In this document: in pieces, positions 18,415 to 28,831 of the stretch | Position numbering within the stretch: the first letter of the stretch is position 1 | How the letters are laid out: each line of letters begins with the position of its first letter | Assembly (NCBI GenBank): GCA_024642505.1 | Contig: JAHEAZ010000003.1 | Location: 1 to 64,000, forward strand | Source: Gammaproteobacteria bacterium | GTDB lineage: Bacteria; Pseudomonadota; Gammaproteobacteria; Steroidobacterales; Steroidobacteraceae | Direction: 5' to 3' | DNA: 64,000 nucleotides | The notes under the pieces: model-generated | The model's input: only the letters and a program-made list of their open reading frames with translations | What the model was told of the DNA's origin: nothing | Databases searched by the model: none | Made by a program: the position numbers and the translations under genes

Positions 18415-19050
18415 CTAGCTGTCCCCCGCGGGGATGGCTGCCAGCTCGGCCCTGATTCGGATTCGCGCCGCTTCGATGGCCAACTTGCCGGCGTCGACCT
18501 CGCCGACGGCCTGGAGTATCGCATCGGCCTGGGAGGCGTGGAGCTCCCCCACGTGGACAGTCACGATCCGCCCCAGCCGGTCGGTGAATATGGTAAACGG
18601 GAATCCCATGGTTTCCATGCCGAAGGCCCGGGCTGCGTCCAGTCCATCCTGCTCACCGATCAGTATTGGATACTCGATCGGGGTTTCCTTCATGTAAGCC
18701 AGCACATCCTCGCGAAAGTCGACGGCTACGCCGATGACCTCGTATCCGCGCGGCCCATATCGGCCCCTGAGTGAGTTGAGCAGCGGGATTTCGCGCCGGC
18801 ACGGCGGACACCAGGTGGCCCAGAAGTTGATCAACAGCGGCCGCCCATCCCACTCGGTGATCGAGCGCTGCTGACCGCTCGCGTCGGCAAGCGAGAACTC
18901 GGGACGCGTCTCGGGCACGGTCCGGCCGGCGCTGGCGGGCCCGGCCTGGGTCGCTGCCGCGCCGTCGTCCGTGCGACTGAGGTGGTAGCCGGCAGCGAGC
19001 GCGACGCCGGCGACGACGACCACGCCGGCCGCAGCGGCCGCGCGTTTCAT
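18415..19050 (-). CDS. TlpA-family thiol:disulfide oxidoreductase
   Basis: A 211-residue thioredoxin-fold protein held at the inner membrane by one N-terminal helix (about 3-22, AAAAAGVVVVAGVALAAGYH), with the redox domain outside. The active site is FWATWCPPCRREIPLL and the cis-proline segment is MGFPFTIF. Such proteins keep cytochrome c apoproteins or other periplasmic thiols reduced. Its ATG overlaps the dsbD stop (ATGA), so it is probably translated with dsbD, which would supply its electrons. The exact partner is unknown. Confidence 0.88.
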   Translation of the reverse strand: MKRAAAAAGVVVVAGVALAAGYHLSRTDDGAAATQAGPASAGRTVPETRPEFSLADASGQQRSITEWDGRPLLINFWATWCPPCRREIPLLNSLRGRYGPRGYEVIGVAVDFREDVLAYMKETPIEYPILIGEQDGLDAARAFGMETMGFPFTIFTDRLGRIVTVHVGELHASQADAILQAVGEVDAGKLAIEAARIRIRAELAAIPAGDS

Positions 19051-20882
19051 GCCCGGCATTCCCGTGCGAACCTCGCCAGGTGCTGCCTGAACTCCCCGGC
19101 CGGAACAAATCCGACCAGCCTGAAGTTGCGACACTCGCTGCCGTCCGGGCCAAAAAATGCCGTAGTGGGTGGTCCGAAGATCCCGAAACGCTTGAGCAGC
19201 GCCTGATGGTCCTCGTTGTTGGCACTCACGTCCGCCTTGAGCAGAACGAACCCGCCGAGATCGCCCTGGACCTGCGGGTCCGAGAACGTGTACTTGTCCA
19301 TCTCCTTGCAGGAAACGCACCAGTCGGCATAAAAGTCGACCATTACCGGCCGGCCGGCGGCCGCAGCAACCTGCCGATCGAGGTCGGTAACGCTCTGGAT
19401 GGGCTGGAATGGCAACTCGTTGACAGTCGCAGCCGTGTGGCCGCCGCGGCCGAAGAGTGAAACTCCTTTCAGGGGCTGCAGCGCGTCACCAGAGCCGGCC
19501 GCTGCGCCTACCAGCAGGATTACGCCACATACCATGGCGAACAGGCCGACACCCCGCGCCAGGGGGCTGGTGATCGCCCGGCCGTGGCCGGGACTCTTGC
19601 TGAATCCGCCGAAGTAATAGCCGGCGACGAAAGCCAGCAGCGCCCACAGTGCGACAGTCAGCGGGCCAGGCAGGATGCGATCCAGCATCCATACCGCGAC
19701 GCCGAGGAACATTACGCCGAACAGCGCCTTGACGGTGTCCATCCAAGGTCCGGCCCTGGGCAGCAACTTGCCTTCGGCGACGCCGACCAGAAGCAGCGGC
19801 GCGCCCATGCCCAGGGACAGCGAAAACAACGCCAATGCGCCGCGAACGACGTCTCCCGTCTGTCCGATCACCGCCAGGGTCGCAACCAGCGGCGGCGCAA
19901 CGCAGGCGGTAACCACCAGCGCCGACAGCGCGCCCATGATGAAGGTGCCGGTGAAGGTCCCGGCCTTCTGCCGCCCGGAAGCGGCATGCAGGCGACTATG
20001 CAGGCTTGCTGGCAGCTGCAGTTCGTACAGCCCGAACATGGCCAGGGCCAGCGCCACGAAGAGCAGCGCAAAGGCGATCAGGATCCAGGGTTGCTGGAAG
20101 AAGGCCTGCGCCTGCTGGCCGGCTGCCGCGAAAGCCGCGCCGGCAACGGTATAGGTGAGCGACATGCCGAGCACGTAGGTCAGCGAAAGCGTGAACGATC
20201 TGCCGGGCGTGGCTTGCTTGCCCTGTCCGGCAATGATCCCCGACAGGATCGGGATCATGGGTAGTACGCAGGGAGTAAATGCCAGCAGCAACCCGAAGCC
20301 GAAGAACGAGGCCACCACGGCCAGGATGTTGCCGCTGGAAATGAGCCTGGCGAGCCGGTCCTGCTCCGCCACCATGGTGCTGCCAGCGCCCGACAGCGCT
20401 CCGGACGATACCGCTGCGTTGGCACCCGGAGGAGGCATGGATACGCTGATGGTCTTGGTAATCGGTGGGTAGCACAGGCCTGCGTCCGCGCAGCCCTGGT
20501 AGGTTACCTTGAGTTCGACGCTGTCCGCCCCTGGCGCCCGCTCCAGTGGCACCTGAGCGTCGAGCTGCTGGTAGTAGACTTCCACCTCGCCGAAAAATTC
20601 GTCGGTCTTCCTTTTGCCGTCCGGCATCGTGACCGTGCCCGGGGTGAAACCTGGCGTTTCGGTCTTCACTGCCACACGGTGCCGATACAGGTAGTAGCCG
20701 TCGGCAATGATCCAGCTGAGGGCGACCACCTCGCCGCCATCGGCCGTGGCGGTCAGCTTGAACGCCTCGTCAGGCGGCAGGAATTCGTCATCGCTGGAGA
20801 CCCCGCCAAGCAGGCCCTGGGCCGAAGCGCCAGCGCTACCCAGGCACGCCAGGCCCAGAAGGAAAACCGCGATACTCTTCAT
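19047..20882 (-). CDS. dsbD: Thiol:disulfide interchange protein DsbD
   Basis: Moves reducing power from cytoplasmic thioredoxin to periplasmic thiol proteins. The 611-residue protein shows all three parts: a signal peptide (cut near SAGASAQG) and N-terminal domain with the cysteine pair in YQGCADAGLCYPP; the membrane domain with redox cysteines in FTPCVLPMIPI and VVTACVAPPLVATLA; and a C-terminal thioredoxin domain with YADWCVSCKEMDKYTFSD. It lies between cutA and a TlpA-like gene; the cutA-dsbD pairing is also found in E. coli. Confidence 0.95.
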   Translation of the reverse strand: MKSIAVFLLGLACLGSAGASAQGLLGGVSSDDEFLPPDEAFKLTATADGGEVVALSWIIADGYYLYRHRVAVKTETPGFTPGTVTMPDGKRKTDEFFGEVEVYYQQLDAQVPLERAPGADSVELKVTYQGCADAGLCYPPITKTISVSMPPPGANAAVSSGALSGAGSTMVAEQDRLARLISSGNILAVVASFFGFGLLLAFTPCVLPMIPILSGIIAGQGKQATPGRSFTLSLTYVLGMSLTYTVAGAAFAAAGQQAQAFFQQPWILIAFALLFVALALAMFGLYELQLPASLHSRLHAASGRQKAGTFTGTFIMGALSALVVTACVAPPLVATLAVIGQTGDVVRGALALFSLSLGMGAPLLLVGVAEGKLLPRAGPWMDTVKALFGVMFLGVAVWMLDRILPGPLTVALWALLAFVAGYYFGGFSKSPGHGRAITSPLARGVGLFAMVCGVILLVGAAAGSGDALQPLKGVSLFGRGGHTAATVNELPFQPIQSVTDLDRQVAAAAGRPVMVDFYADWCVSCKEMDKYTFSDPQVQGDLGGFVLLKADVSANNEDHQALLKRFGIFGPPTTAFFGPDGSECRNFRLVGFVPAGEFRQHLARFARECRA

Positions 20883-20915
20883 GTCGATCCTGTGTCCAAG
20901 AACTGACGGCCGTGA

Positions 20916-21239
20916 TCATCCAGACAGGGTCTGACCGAGCCAGGCCAGGTATCGTTCCGAGCCGCCCGCCACCTCGATGGCGACGACCTCCGGCGCCTCA
21001 TAGGGATGCAGCGCCTCGATCCGGGCGGTGAGGTTAGCCAGTCGTTCCTTGCTTGTCTTGATAATCAGTAGCACTTCCTGGTCATCGAGGAGCCGCCCCT
21101 CCCAGAAATAGGTCGAACCGACCGGACCCAGCCGGTTTACGCAGGCTGCCAGCCGCTGCAGCACCAGGTCATTGGCTATTTTACTGGCCACGGCCTCGTC
21201 TGGACAGGTGCAAAGGACAATAAAATATATGTTATTCAT
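20916..21239 (-). CDS. cutA: Divalent cation tolerance protein CutA
   Basis: A 107-residue trimeric protein of the CutA1 family, linked to copper tolerance in E. coli though its biochemical role is unsettled. Family features are YFIVLCTCPDEAVASKIA, RLAACVNRLGPVGSTYFWEG, EVLLIIKTSKERL and HPYEAPEVVAIEV. No Shine-Dalgarno sequence is obvious before the ATG at 21239. It is divergent from groES, 182 bases away, and directly upstream of dsbD. Confidence 0.94.
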   Translation of the reverse strand: MNNIYFIVLCTCPDEAVASKIANDLVLQRLAACVNRLGPVGSTYFWEGRLLDDQEVLLIIKTSKERLANLTARIEALHPYEAPEVVAIEVAGGSERYLAWLGQTLSG

Positions 21240-21306
21240 ATGGTTATGCTTGATCTGAGGGCTGATCCGACTTCCGACCCTGATCGTGTGCTGAATTTGT
21301 CGCCCC

Positions 21307-21332
21307 CTTGAATTCTAGCTTTTAGCCCCTAT
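21307..21332 (+). promoter_or_regulatory. Sigma-32-like heat-shock promoter of groESL
   Basis: CTTGAA at 21307-21312 and CCCCTAT at 21326-21332 are spaced 13 bases apart, closely matching the RpoH consensus (CTTGAAA, then CCCCATnT). It is the only such match in the 182 bases upstream of groES and lies 90 bases before its start. Confidence 0.7.
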
Positions 21333-21334
21333 GA

Positions 21335-21361
21335 TTAGCAGCCACCCGAGGCGAGTGCTAA
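21335..21361 (+). promoter_or_regulatory. CIRCE operator (HrcA site) upstream of groESL
   Basis: TTAGCAGCC, nine bases, then GAGTGCTAA. The CIRCE consensus is TTAGCACTC-N9-GAGTGCTAA: the right half is exact, the left matches 7 of 9 and the spacing is exact. It starts three bases after the heat-shock -10 box, so bound HrcA would block the start of transcription. Confidence 0.82.
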
Positions 21362-21421
21362 CAGCGCTGGCCGGTGTTCACCAAGCAACGTCCAGAAATG
21401 GAACCTAAGGAGTGATGATCC

Positions 21422-21712
21422 ATGAAGATTCGTCCGCTTCATGACCGCGTGATCGTCAAGCGCGAAGAAGAAGAGCGCAAGTCACCAGGCGGCATCGTGA
21501 TTCCCGATACGGCAGCCGAGAAGCCTATCCGGGGCAAGATCCTTGCAGTCGGCAAGGGCAAGATCCTGGAAAACGGCAACGTCCGCCCGCTCGACCTCAA
21601 GGTCGGCGACAAGGTGCTTTTCGGCAAGTACGGCGGCACCGAGGTCAAGGTCGACGGCGAAGATCTCCTCGTCATGCGCGAGGAAGACATCATGGCCGTG
21701 ATCGAGAAGTAA
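21422..21712 (+). CDS. groES: Co-chaperonin GroES
   Basis: Heptameric lid of the GroEL folding chamber. The 96-residue protein starts [18 protein letters not shown], has the mobile loop [15 protein letters not shown] and ends with the dome and C-terminal strand [17 protein letters not shown] lies 9 bases before the ATG. It is the first gene of a two-gene operon behind a combined sigma-32 promoter and CIRCE operator, with groEL 36 bases downstream. Confidence 0.98.
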   Translation: MKIRPLHDRVIVKREEEERKSPGGIVIPDTAAEKPIRGKILAVGKGKILENGNVRPLDLKVGDKVLFGKYGGTEVKVDGEDLLVMREEDIMAVIEK

Positions 21713-21748
21713 CCCGGGCCAAACCAAAGAATTCAGAGGTAATGACAC

Positions 21749-23389
<1,641 letters not shown>

Positions 23390-23417
23390 TCGGTCCCCGA
23401 CGGCCGTACTGCCAGGG

Positions 23418-23446
23418 AAGCCCCGCCAACCGGCGGGGCTTTTCTT
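23418..23446 (+). terminator. Intrinsic terminator of groESL
   Basis: A 10-base GC-rich stem (AAGCCCCGCC pairing with GGCGGGGCTT) around an AACC loop is followed by TTCTT. It lies 29 bases after the groEL stop and 53 before the next gene, so it should end the groESL transcript. Confidence 0.88.
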
Positions 23447-23498
23447 ATGCCAGGTCCCCATCGGTTACGATTGGGCCTCTGCACCCGGAGCGACGCGC

Positions 23499-23921
23499 AT
23501 GCAGGCTGCCTGGCTGGTTATCGCCATCGTTTCGACCTTTGGATATCACCTGGTCATCAAGCTGACGCCGGCGTCGGTCAATCCGCTGGTTTCGCTGGCC
23601 GTCACCTACTCGATCGTGACCGTACTGTTTGCGCTGGCCGCCGTGCTGGTGCCCGATGGTGCGCCGCTGCGCGAGTCGTTCCGGCAGGTCAACTGGACGG
23701 CGCTGGCGCTCGCGGGCGCGATCATCGGCCTGGACCTCGGCTTCCTGCTGCTCTATCGCACGGGGTTCGCTCTCAGCCTTGGCCAGATCGTCACACAGTC
23801 CGCCGCCGCATTGCTCCTGATCGGCGCTGGCGTGGCGTTGTTCCGGGAACGCATTTCGTTGTCTGCCATCGCCGGCGTAGCGCTCTGCATCGCCGGACTA
23901 TGGCTGATCAGCAGGCGTTGA
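23499..23921 (+). CDS. EamA-like small integral membrane protein
   Basis: A 140-residue membrane protein with about five hydrophobic segments (AAWLVIAIVSTFGYHLVI, LVSLAVTYSIVTVLFALAAV, ALALAGAIIGLDLGFLLLY, ALLLIGAGVALF, IAGVALCIAGLWLI). It resembles half of a drug/metabolite transporter (EamA) fold, so it would need to dimerise. The RERISLSAIAGVALCIAGL ending is typical of such domains. The ATG at 23499 follows GGAG by 9 bases. Ten bases before glnE, so possibly cotranscribed. The substrate, and even transport activity, is unknown. Confidence 0.7.
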   Translation: MQAAWLVIAIVSTFGYHLVIKLTPASVNPLVSLAVTYSIVTVLFALAAVLVPDGAPLRESFRQVNWTALALAGAIIGLDLGFLLLYRTGFALSLGQIVTQSAAALLLIGAGVALFRERISLSAIAGVALCIAGLWLISRR

Positions 23922-23931
23922 GCGACCGGCG

Positions 23932-26859
23932 ATGACGGACACTCCGGCAATCGCGCCCACGGCACTTGCGGGCCAGTTATTGGATCGCGCCAGGGAATTG
24001 TCGAGCCGATTCAGGCAGGCCGGCGGCGCGGCATCCCGGCTCGACGCGAGCGAGCTCGAAATGGTCTTCGCCTGCAGCGAGTTTGTCGCAGCAAGCGCCG
24101 TTCGCGAACCGGCGATGCTGGACTCGCTGGCCGTTTCAGGGGGGCTCGACCGACCGCGCCGCGACGGCGAGGTCGATGAACTCGCGCTTCGTCTGCTGGA
24201 TCTTCATGAGGATGAGCCGGGCTTCATGGCTGCGCTGAGGTCACTGCGACGCCGCGAACTGGTCCGTATCGCGTGGCGCGACCTGACCGGCCGCGCCACC
24301 CTCGCCGGGACGCTGGAGGAGCTCTCCGCGCTGGCCGATGCCGCGATCCACTCGGCCCACGACTTCGCATCTCGTGCGCTCGCCTCGCGCTTTGGCACGC
24401 CGCGCTCGCCCGGCGGCGCGCAATCCGGGCTGGTCGTGCTCGGGATGGGCAAGCTTGGCGGTAGGGAGCTGAACTTCTCGTCGGACATCGACCTGGTATT
24501 TCTCTATCCGGAAGGCGGCGAGACCGACGGCAGGAAGAGAGTCGCCAACGAGGAGTACTTCACGCGCCTCGGGCAGGCGCTGATTCGCCTGCTCGACGCG
24601 CCGACCGCTGAGGGTTTCGTCTTCCGGGTGGACATGAGGCTCAGGCCTTTCGGAGAGTCCGGTCCGCTGGTCGCCAGCTTCGGCGCTTTCGAGGACTACC
24701 TGCAGCAGCACGGGCGTGACTGGGAGCGCTACGCCTACGTGAAGGCGCGCGCAATCACGGGGCTCGACCACTACGCCGAGCTGTACGAAGAGGTGATCAG
24801 GCCCTTCGTCTATCGCCGTTACCTCGATTTTGGTGTGTTCGAGTCGTTGCGGGAAATGAAGGAAATGATCGAGCGCGAGGTGGTGCGGCGCGAGTTGCAG
24901 GACAACGTCAAGCTTGGTCCGGGCGGCATACGCGAGATCGAGTTCGTCGCACAGTCGCTGCAGCTGATCCGCGGCGGTAGTGACCGTCGGCTGCAGAGCC
25001 AGTCGTTGCTCAAAGTCCTGCCGCGCCTGGAAGGGGCCAAGCTGCTGGATCATGCGGCGGTTCGTGAGCTCGGCGAAAGCTATGATTTCCTGCGCCGGGT
25101 CGAAAATCGGTTGCAGATGTTCGAGGATGGGCAGACGCACACCCTTCCCGCGGATGACGCCGGCCGGACCCGGGTTGCCCTGAGCATGGGGTTTGCTGGC
25201 TGGCAGGCATTCAGCGCCGCATTCGCTGCCGTTCGTACGCAAGTATCGAGCCATTTCCGTGATGTCGTATTTGGTCCCGAAAGGGCCGCGGGCGAGCCGG
25301 CGACGGCCGATCTCGGCGCGCTATGGGCGATGGAGACCGACCGGCAGAGGGTTGCCGAAGATGTTTGCCGTCTGGGCCTGGAGGATCCCGATGCAATCGC
25401 GCGCGAGTTGCTCGAGATCAGGGATTCGAGCTACCACGCACGACTGGACGAGCATGGACGCAGGCGACTGTCGATCCTGCTGCCCCGGGTCCTGCGGAAC
25501 ATCGCCGCGAAACCGCGCCCCGGCGATGTGCCTGGCGCGTCGCCGGCGGTGGGCGAGGTCGTCCTGCTGCATCGTATCCGCAGCATCGTCGAGGCCATCG
25601 GTGGGCGTACCGCCTATCTTTCACTGCTCAACGAGAACCCGTCTGCGCTCGAGCGGCTGGTCGAGGTGTGCAGGCATGGCGATTTCCTGGCCCGGCAGGT
25701 TGCAGCATTTCCAATATTGCTGGACGAGCTCATAGACGAGCGCGTCTTCGAGGTGCTGCCGGACCGTGCACAGTTTGCGCGCGAACTCGATGCCCGGCTC
25801 GAGCACGCGGGTGGCGACCTGGAGCGGCAGATCGACGCGCTAAGGCATTTTCGTCGAGCCGCCAGATTCCGCGTGGCACTGCTCGATCTGACCGGGCGGA
25901 TGCCGCTGATGGTGGTCAGCGATCGCCTGACCGACGTAGCGGAACTGATACTCGACCGCGCCATGCGGATGGCATGGGAGCAACTGGTGGCGATCCACGG
26001 CGCGCCGACCTGCGGTGGTGCCGGCGCTCCCAGGGTGGCGGGACTCGCTGCCGTCGGCTACGGCAAGCTGGGAGGCTGGGAGCTTGGCTATGCGTCGGAT
26101 CTCGATCTCGTCTTTCTGCACGACTCGGGGGGCGACAGCCAGCAGACGGCGGGACCCAAGGTCGTGGACAACGCAGTCTTCTTCACCCGGTTCGGACAGC
26201 GGCTCGTACACCTGCTTACCGTCCACACGGCCGCCGGCAGGCTCTACGAGGTGGATATGCGACTACGCCCGAGCGGCAAGGGTGGGCTTGCGGTCACGCA
26301 TGTAAGCGCTTTCGAGGAATACCAGCAGCGGGAGGCCTGGACCTGGGAGCATCAGGCCCTGCTGCATTCGCGCTCGGTGGCGGGCAGCCCGGCGATTCGT
26401 GACGAATTCGAGCGGATCCGCCGGGACGTTCTGATGAACCACGTGCGCCGCGAGACGCTGCGCGAGGACGTGCGGTCGATGCGCGACCGGATGCGTGCCG
26501 AGCTCAGGCGTTCGGGTGAGGGCGAATTCGACCTCAAGCAGGATCCGGGCGGGATCGCCGATATCGAGTTCCTGGCGCAGTACTGGGTGCTGCGCTGGGC
26601 CCGCGACTACCCGCCGCTGTTCAGGTTCTCCGACACCATCCGGCAGCTGGAGTCGGTCGGTTCGGCGGCGCTGGTCGATCACCTCGTGATCGACGAGCTG
26701 GTGGACGCCTATCGGAGTTTCAGGCAGGTGGTCCACCGCCTGTCGTTGGAAGAGAGGCCCGCAGTGACCCTGGCGGCCCCGTTTGCCGTCGAACGGCAGG
26801 CCGTGTCGCGGATCTGGGACCAGGTCATGCTCGCGGGCCGTGAACCTGCGCCGCTATAA
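23932..26859 (+). CDS. glnE: Glutamine synthetase adenylyltransferase/deadenylase GlnE
   Basis: Controls nitrogen assimilation by adenylylating glutamine synthetase or removing the group by phosphorolysis. The 975-residue protein has the two expected nucleotidyltransferase domains: the N-terminal deadenylase with GMGKLGGRELNFSSDIDLVF (about residue 170) and the C-terminal transferase with GYGKLGGWELGYASDLDLVF (about 705), each carrying the G-x-GKLGG...DxD catalytic signature. A helical regulatory linker lies between. Length is close to E. coli (946). No glnA or PII gene is in the window. Confidence 0.97.
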   Translation: MTDTPAIAPTALAGQLLDRARELSSRFRQAGGAASRLDASELEMVFACSEFVAASAVREPAMLDSLAVSGGLDRPRRDGEVDELALRLLDLHEDEPGFMAALRSLRRRELVRIAWRDLTGRATLAGTLEELSALADAAIHSAHDFASRALASRFGTPRSPGGAQSGLVVLGMGKLGGRELNFSSDIDLVFLYPEGGETDGRKRVANEEYFTRLGQALIRLLDAPTAEGFVFRVDMRLRPFGESGPLVASFGAFEDYLQQHGRDWERYAYVKARAITGLDHYAELYEEVIRPFVYRRYLDFGVFESLREMKEMIEREVVRRELQDNVKLGPGGIREIEFVAQSLQLIRGGSDRRLQSQSLLKVLPRLEGAKLLDHAAVRELGESYDFLRRVENRLQMFEDGQTHTLPADDAGRTRVALSMGFAGWQAFSAAFAAVRTQVSSHFRDVVFGPERAAGEPATADLGALWAMETDRQRVAEDVCRLGLEDPDAIARELLEIRDSSYHARLDEHGRRRLSILLPRVLRNIAAKPRPGDVPGASPAVGEVVLLHRIRSIVEAIGGRTAYLSLLNENPSALERLVEVCRHGDFLARQVAAFPILLDELIDERVFEVLPDRAQFARELDARLEHAGGDLERQIDALRHFRRAARFRVALLDLTGRMPLMVVSDRLTDVAELILDRAMRMAWEQLVAIHGAPTCGGAGAPRVAGLAAVGYGKLGGWELGYASDLDLVFLHDSGGDSQQTAGPKVVDNAVFFTRFGQRLVHLLTVHTAAGRLYEVDMRLRPSGKGGLAVTHVSAFEEYQQREAWTWEHQALLHSRSVAGSPAIRDEFERIRRDVLMNHVRRETLREDVRSMRDRMRAELRRSGEGEFDLKQDPGGIADIEFLAQYWVLRWARDYPPLFRFSDTIRQLESVGSAALVDHLVIDELVDAYRSFRQVVHRLSLEERPAVTLAAPFAVERQAVSRIWDQVMLAGREPAPL

Positions 26860-26885
26860 TCCCGGCCAGCAGGGGAGAGCACAAC

Positions 26886-27089
26886 TTGACCACCGCGCCA
26901 GTCCAGAGCGGGCTAATCGAGCCTAACGCGAGCAACGCCTACGAGGTCATGCGCGCTGATCTGCCGCTGTCCTGCCCGATGCCCGGGATGAAGCTGTGGA
27001 ATTCCCATCCCAGGGTGTACCTCCCCATAGAGAAGACCGGCTGGGCCAAGTGCCCCTACTGCAGCGCCGAGTTCTCGCTGCAACCCTGA
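26886..27089 (+). CDS. Zinc-finger domain protein (zf-CHCC type)
   Basis: A 67-residue protein of unknown function with a CHCC zinc-binding pattern: Cys30 (LSCPMPGMKLW), His41 (NSHPRVYLPI) and Cys56/Cys59 (AKCPYCSAEF). Homologues in mitochondria belong to complex I (NDUFS6); the bacterial role is not established. The TTG at 26886 follows GGGGAGAG by 6 bases. It lies 26 bases after glnE and may share its transcript; the hexamer TATAAT overlaps the glnE stop but has no good -35 partner. Confidence 0.8.
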   Translation: MTTAPVQSGLIEPNASNAYEVMRADLPLSCPMPGMKLWNSHPRVYLPIEKTGWAKCPYCSAEFSLQP

Positions 27090-27126
27090 AGTCAGCTGCC
27101 GGTCCCACTGAGGCGCGAGGAACGTC

Positions 27127-28806
27127 ATGAGCCAATTCGTTCAGTTTGCCGCCAGAGTCGGCCGCGTAATGGTCCTGGGAGCGGCAATCGTGTCGCTGGC
27201 TCCGGTCGTGGCGCACGCCGCGGACACCTCGACTGAGGAAGGGACGACCGGCGAAGTTGCGTCCCATCAGAGCGTACCGATCCAGGTCGACGGCCGGGTT
27301 CTGATGCGGGTTCGCGGCTTCGCCGGCTATACAGCCGAGGAGCGCGCCCGCGCCGTGCAAAAGCGAATCGTCGAGTTCGCGGGCGACCGCAGCGTCCCGG
27401 TCGACACGCTTCGCTTGGTCGAGTCGCCTCGCGGCAGCGAGATACGCGCGGGTTCAGTCACGATGCTGACGGTCACCGATGCGGACGCGGCACTCGAGGA
27501 CATGAGCAGGGTCCTGCTGGCCGACGCGACACTGGAAGTCATGCAGCGCAGTATCGAATTGTGGCGGGAGCAACGCTCGCCGCGACTGTTGCTGCGTCAC
27601 GCAGCCTACACGGTTGGTGCCTCCATCCTGCTGGCCGTTGTGCTGTGGTTGCTGAGCCAGGGCTTCCGCAGGCTGCGCGCCCTGACGCGCCTGCAGGCTG
27701 GCGCGCACGTCCGCGCAGTCAAGGTTGCCGGTTTTGAGGTCATTCGCGCGGAGCACCTGCGAGGTGCGGCGCAGTCCGCCATCAAGCTGCTCTACTGGTT
27801 CGTACTGCTCTGGGCGGTGTACCTGTACCTGCAGTTCGTGTTGCCGCTGTTTCCGTGGACCCGTGCCCTCGGCGAGGGCCTGCTGGAACTGGTGATGGAC
27901 CCGCTGACGACCCTGGGGCAGTCGTTCATCGGAGCGCTGCCCAACATGGTCTTCCTGGCAGTGCTGTTCCTGGTCGTCCGCTATCTGCTGAAGCTGGGCC
28001 GCTTGTTCTTCGCGGCGATAGAGCATGGCTCGCTGCGCTTCGAAGAGTTCGACGCGGAATGGGCCATTCCGACCTACAAGGTGGTACGCATCTTCATCGT
28101 GGCCTTCGCGGTAGTGGTTGCGTATCCCTACATCCCTGGGTCGGACTCCGCTGCGTTCAAGGGTGTTTCGGTGCTGCTGGGCGTCATCTTCTCGCTCGGA
28201 TCGTCCTCGGTGATTGGCAACATCATTGCCGGCTACACGATGACCTACCGCCGCGCCTTTCGCAGCGGTGATCGCATCAAGGTCGGCGACGTGATCGGGG
28301 AGGTAGTGGACTCCCGGGTGCTGGTGACCACGCTCCGTACCCCCAAGAACGAGATCGTCGTGGTGCCCAACTCGGAGATCCTTGGCAACAGCATCGTCAA
28401 CTTCAGTTCGCTGGCCCGGGACAGCGGCCTGATCCTCCATACCACAGTGGGGATCGGCTACGAGACGCCGTGGCGGCAGGTCGAGGCCATGCTGGTCATC
28501 GCCGCGGGGCGGACCGACGGCCTCAAGCAGGAGCCGGCGCCCTTCGTGCTGCAGACGGCACTCGGCGACTTCTGCGTGACCTACGAACTGAACGCCTACA
28601 CTAGCGACCCGTCGTCGCTGCCGCGCCTGTATTCGGCGCTGCACGCCAATATTCTCGACGTGTTCAACGAATATGGCGTACAGATCATGACTCCCAATTA
28701 CGAAGCCGATCCGTCAGAACCCAAACTGGTCCGTCGCGCCGACTGGCATGCTGCGCCGGCCCGCCCTGCCGCTGAGGACGCAGCGCTGCGGCCGCAGCCC
28801 GATTGA
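27127..28806 (+). CDS. Mechanosensitive ion channel, MscS family
   Basis: Inner-membrane channel that should open on membrane tension to release solutes. The 559-residue protein has a signal-like N-terminus (cut near VVAHAAD), a periplasmic region to about 140, several membrane helices (AAYTVGASILLAVVLWLLS, FVLLWAVYLYLQFVLPLF, MVFLAVLFLVVRYLLKLG), the pore-lining helix (FKGVSVLLGVIFSLGSSSVI) and the MscS beta domain (AFRSGDRIKVGDVIGEVVD, NEIVVVPNSEILGNSIVNF). A mid-sized YbdG-like family member; it is not clearly coupled to its neighbours. Confidence 0.9.
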   Translation: MSQFVQFAARVGRVMVLGAAIVSLAPVVAHAADTSTEEGTTGEVASHQSVPIQVDGRVLMRVRGFAGYTAEERARAVQKRIVEFAGDRSVPVDTLRLVESPRGSEIRAGSVTMLTVTDADAALEDMSRVLLADATLEVMQRSIELWREQRSPRLLLRHAAYTVGASILLAVVLWLLSQGFRRLRALTRLQAGAHVRAVKVAGFEVIRAEHLRGAAQSAIKLLYWFVLLWAVYLYLQFVLPLFPWTRALGEGLLELVMDPLTTLGQSFIGALPNMVFLAVLFLVVRYLLKLGRLFFAAIEHGSLRFEEFDAEWAIPTYKVVRIFIVAFAVVVAYPYIPGSDSAAFKGVSVLLGVIFSLGSSSVIGNIIAGYTMTYRRAFRSGDRIKVGDVIGEVVDSRVLVTTLRTPKNEIVVVPNSEILGNSIVNFSSLARDSGLILHTTVGIGYETPWRQVEAMLVIAAGRTDGLKQEPAPFVLQTALGDFCVTYELNAYTSDPSSLPRLYSALHANILDVFNEYGVQIMTPNYEADPSEPKLVRRADWHAAPARPAAEDAALRPQPD

Positions 28807-28831
28807 ACGTGGCGGCCGAACGGGCGTTACG

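Noticed and set aside
26855-26860. Perfect TATAAT hexamer at the end of glnE
   Set aside because: No acceptable -35 box lies 15-19 bases upstream (CGCGGG region), and it overlaps the glnE stop codon; probably chance.
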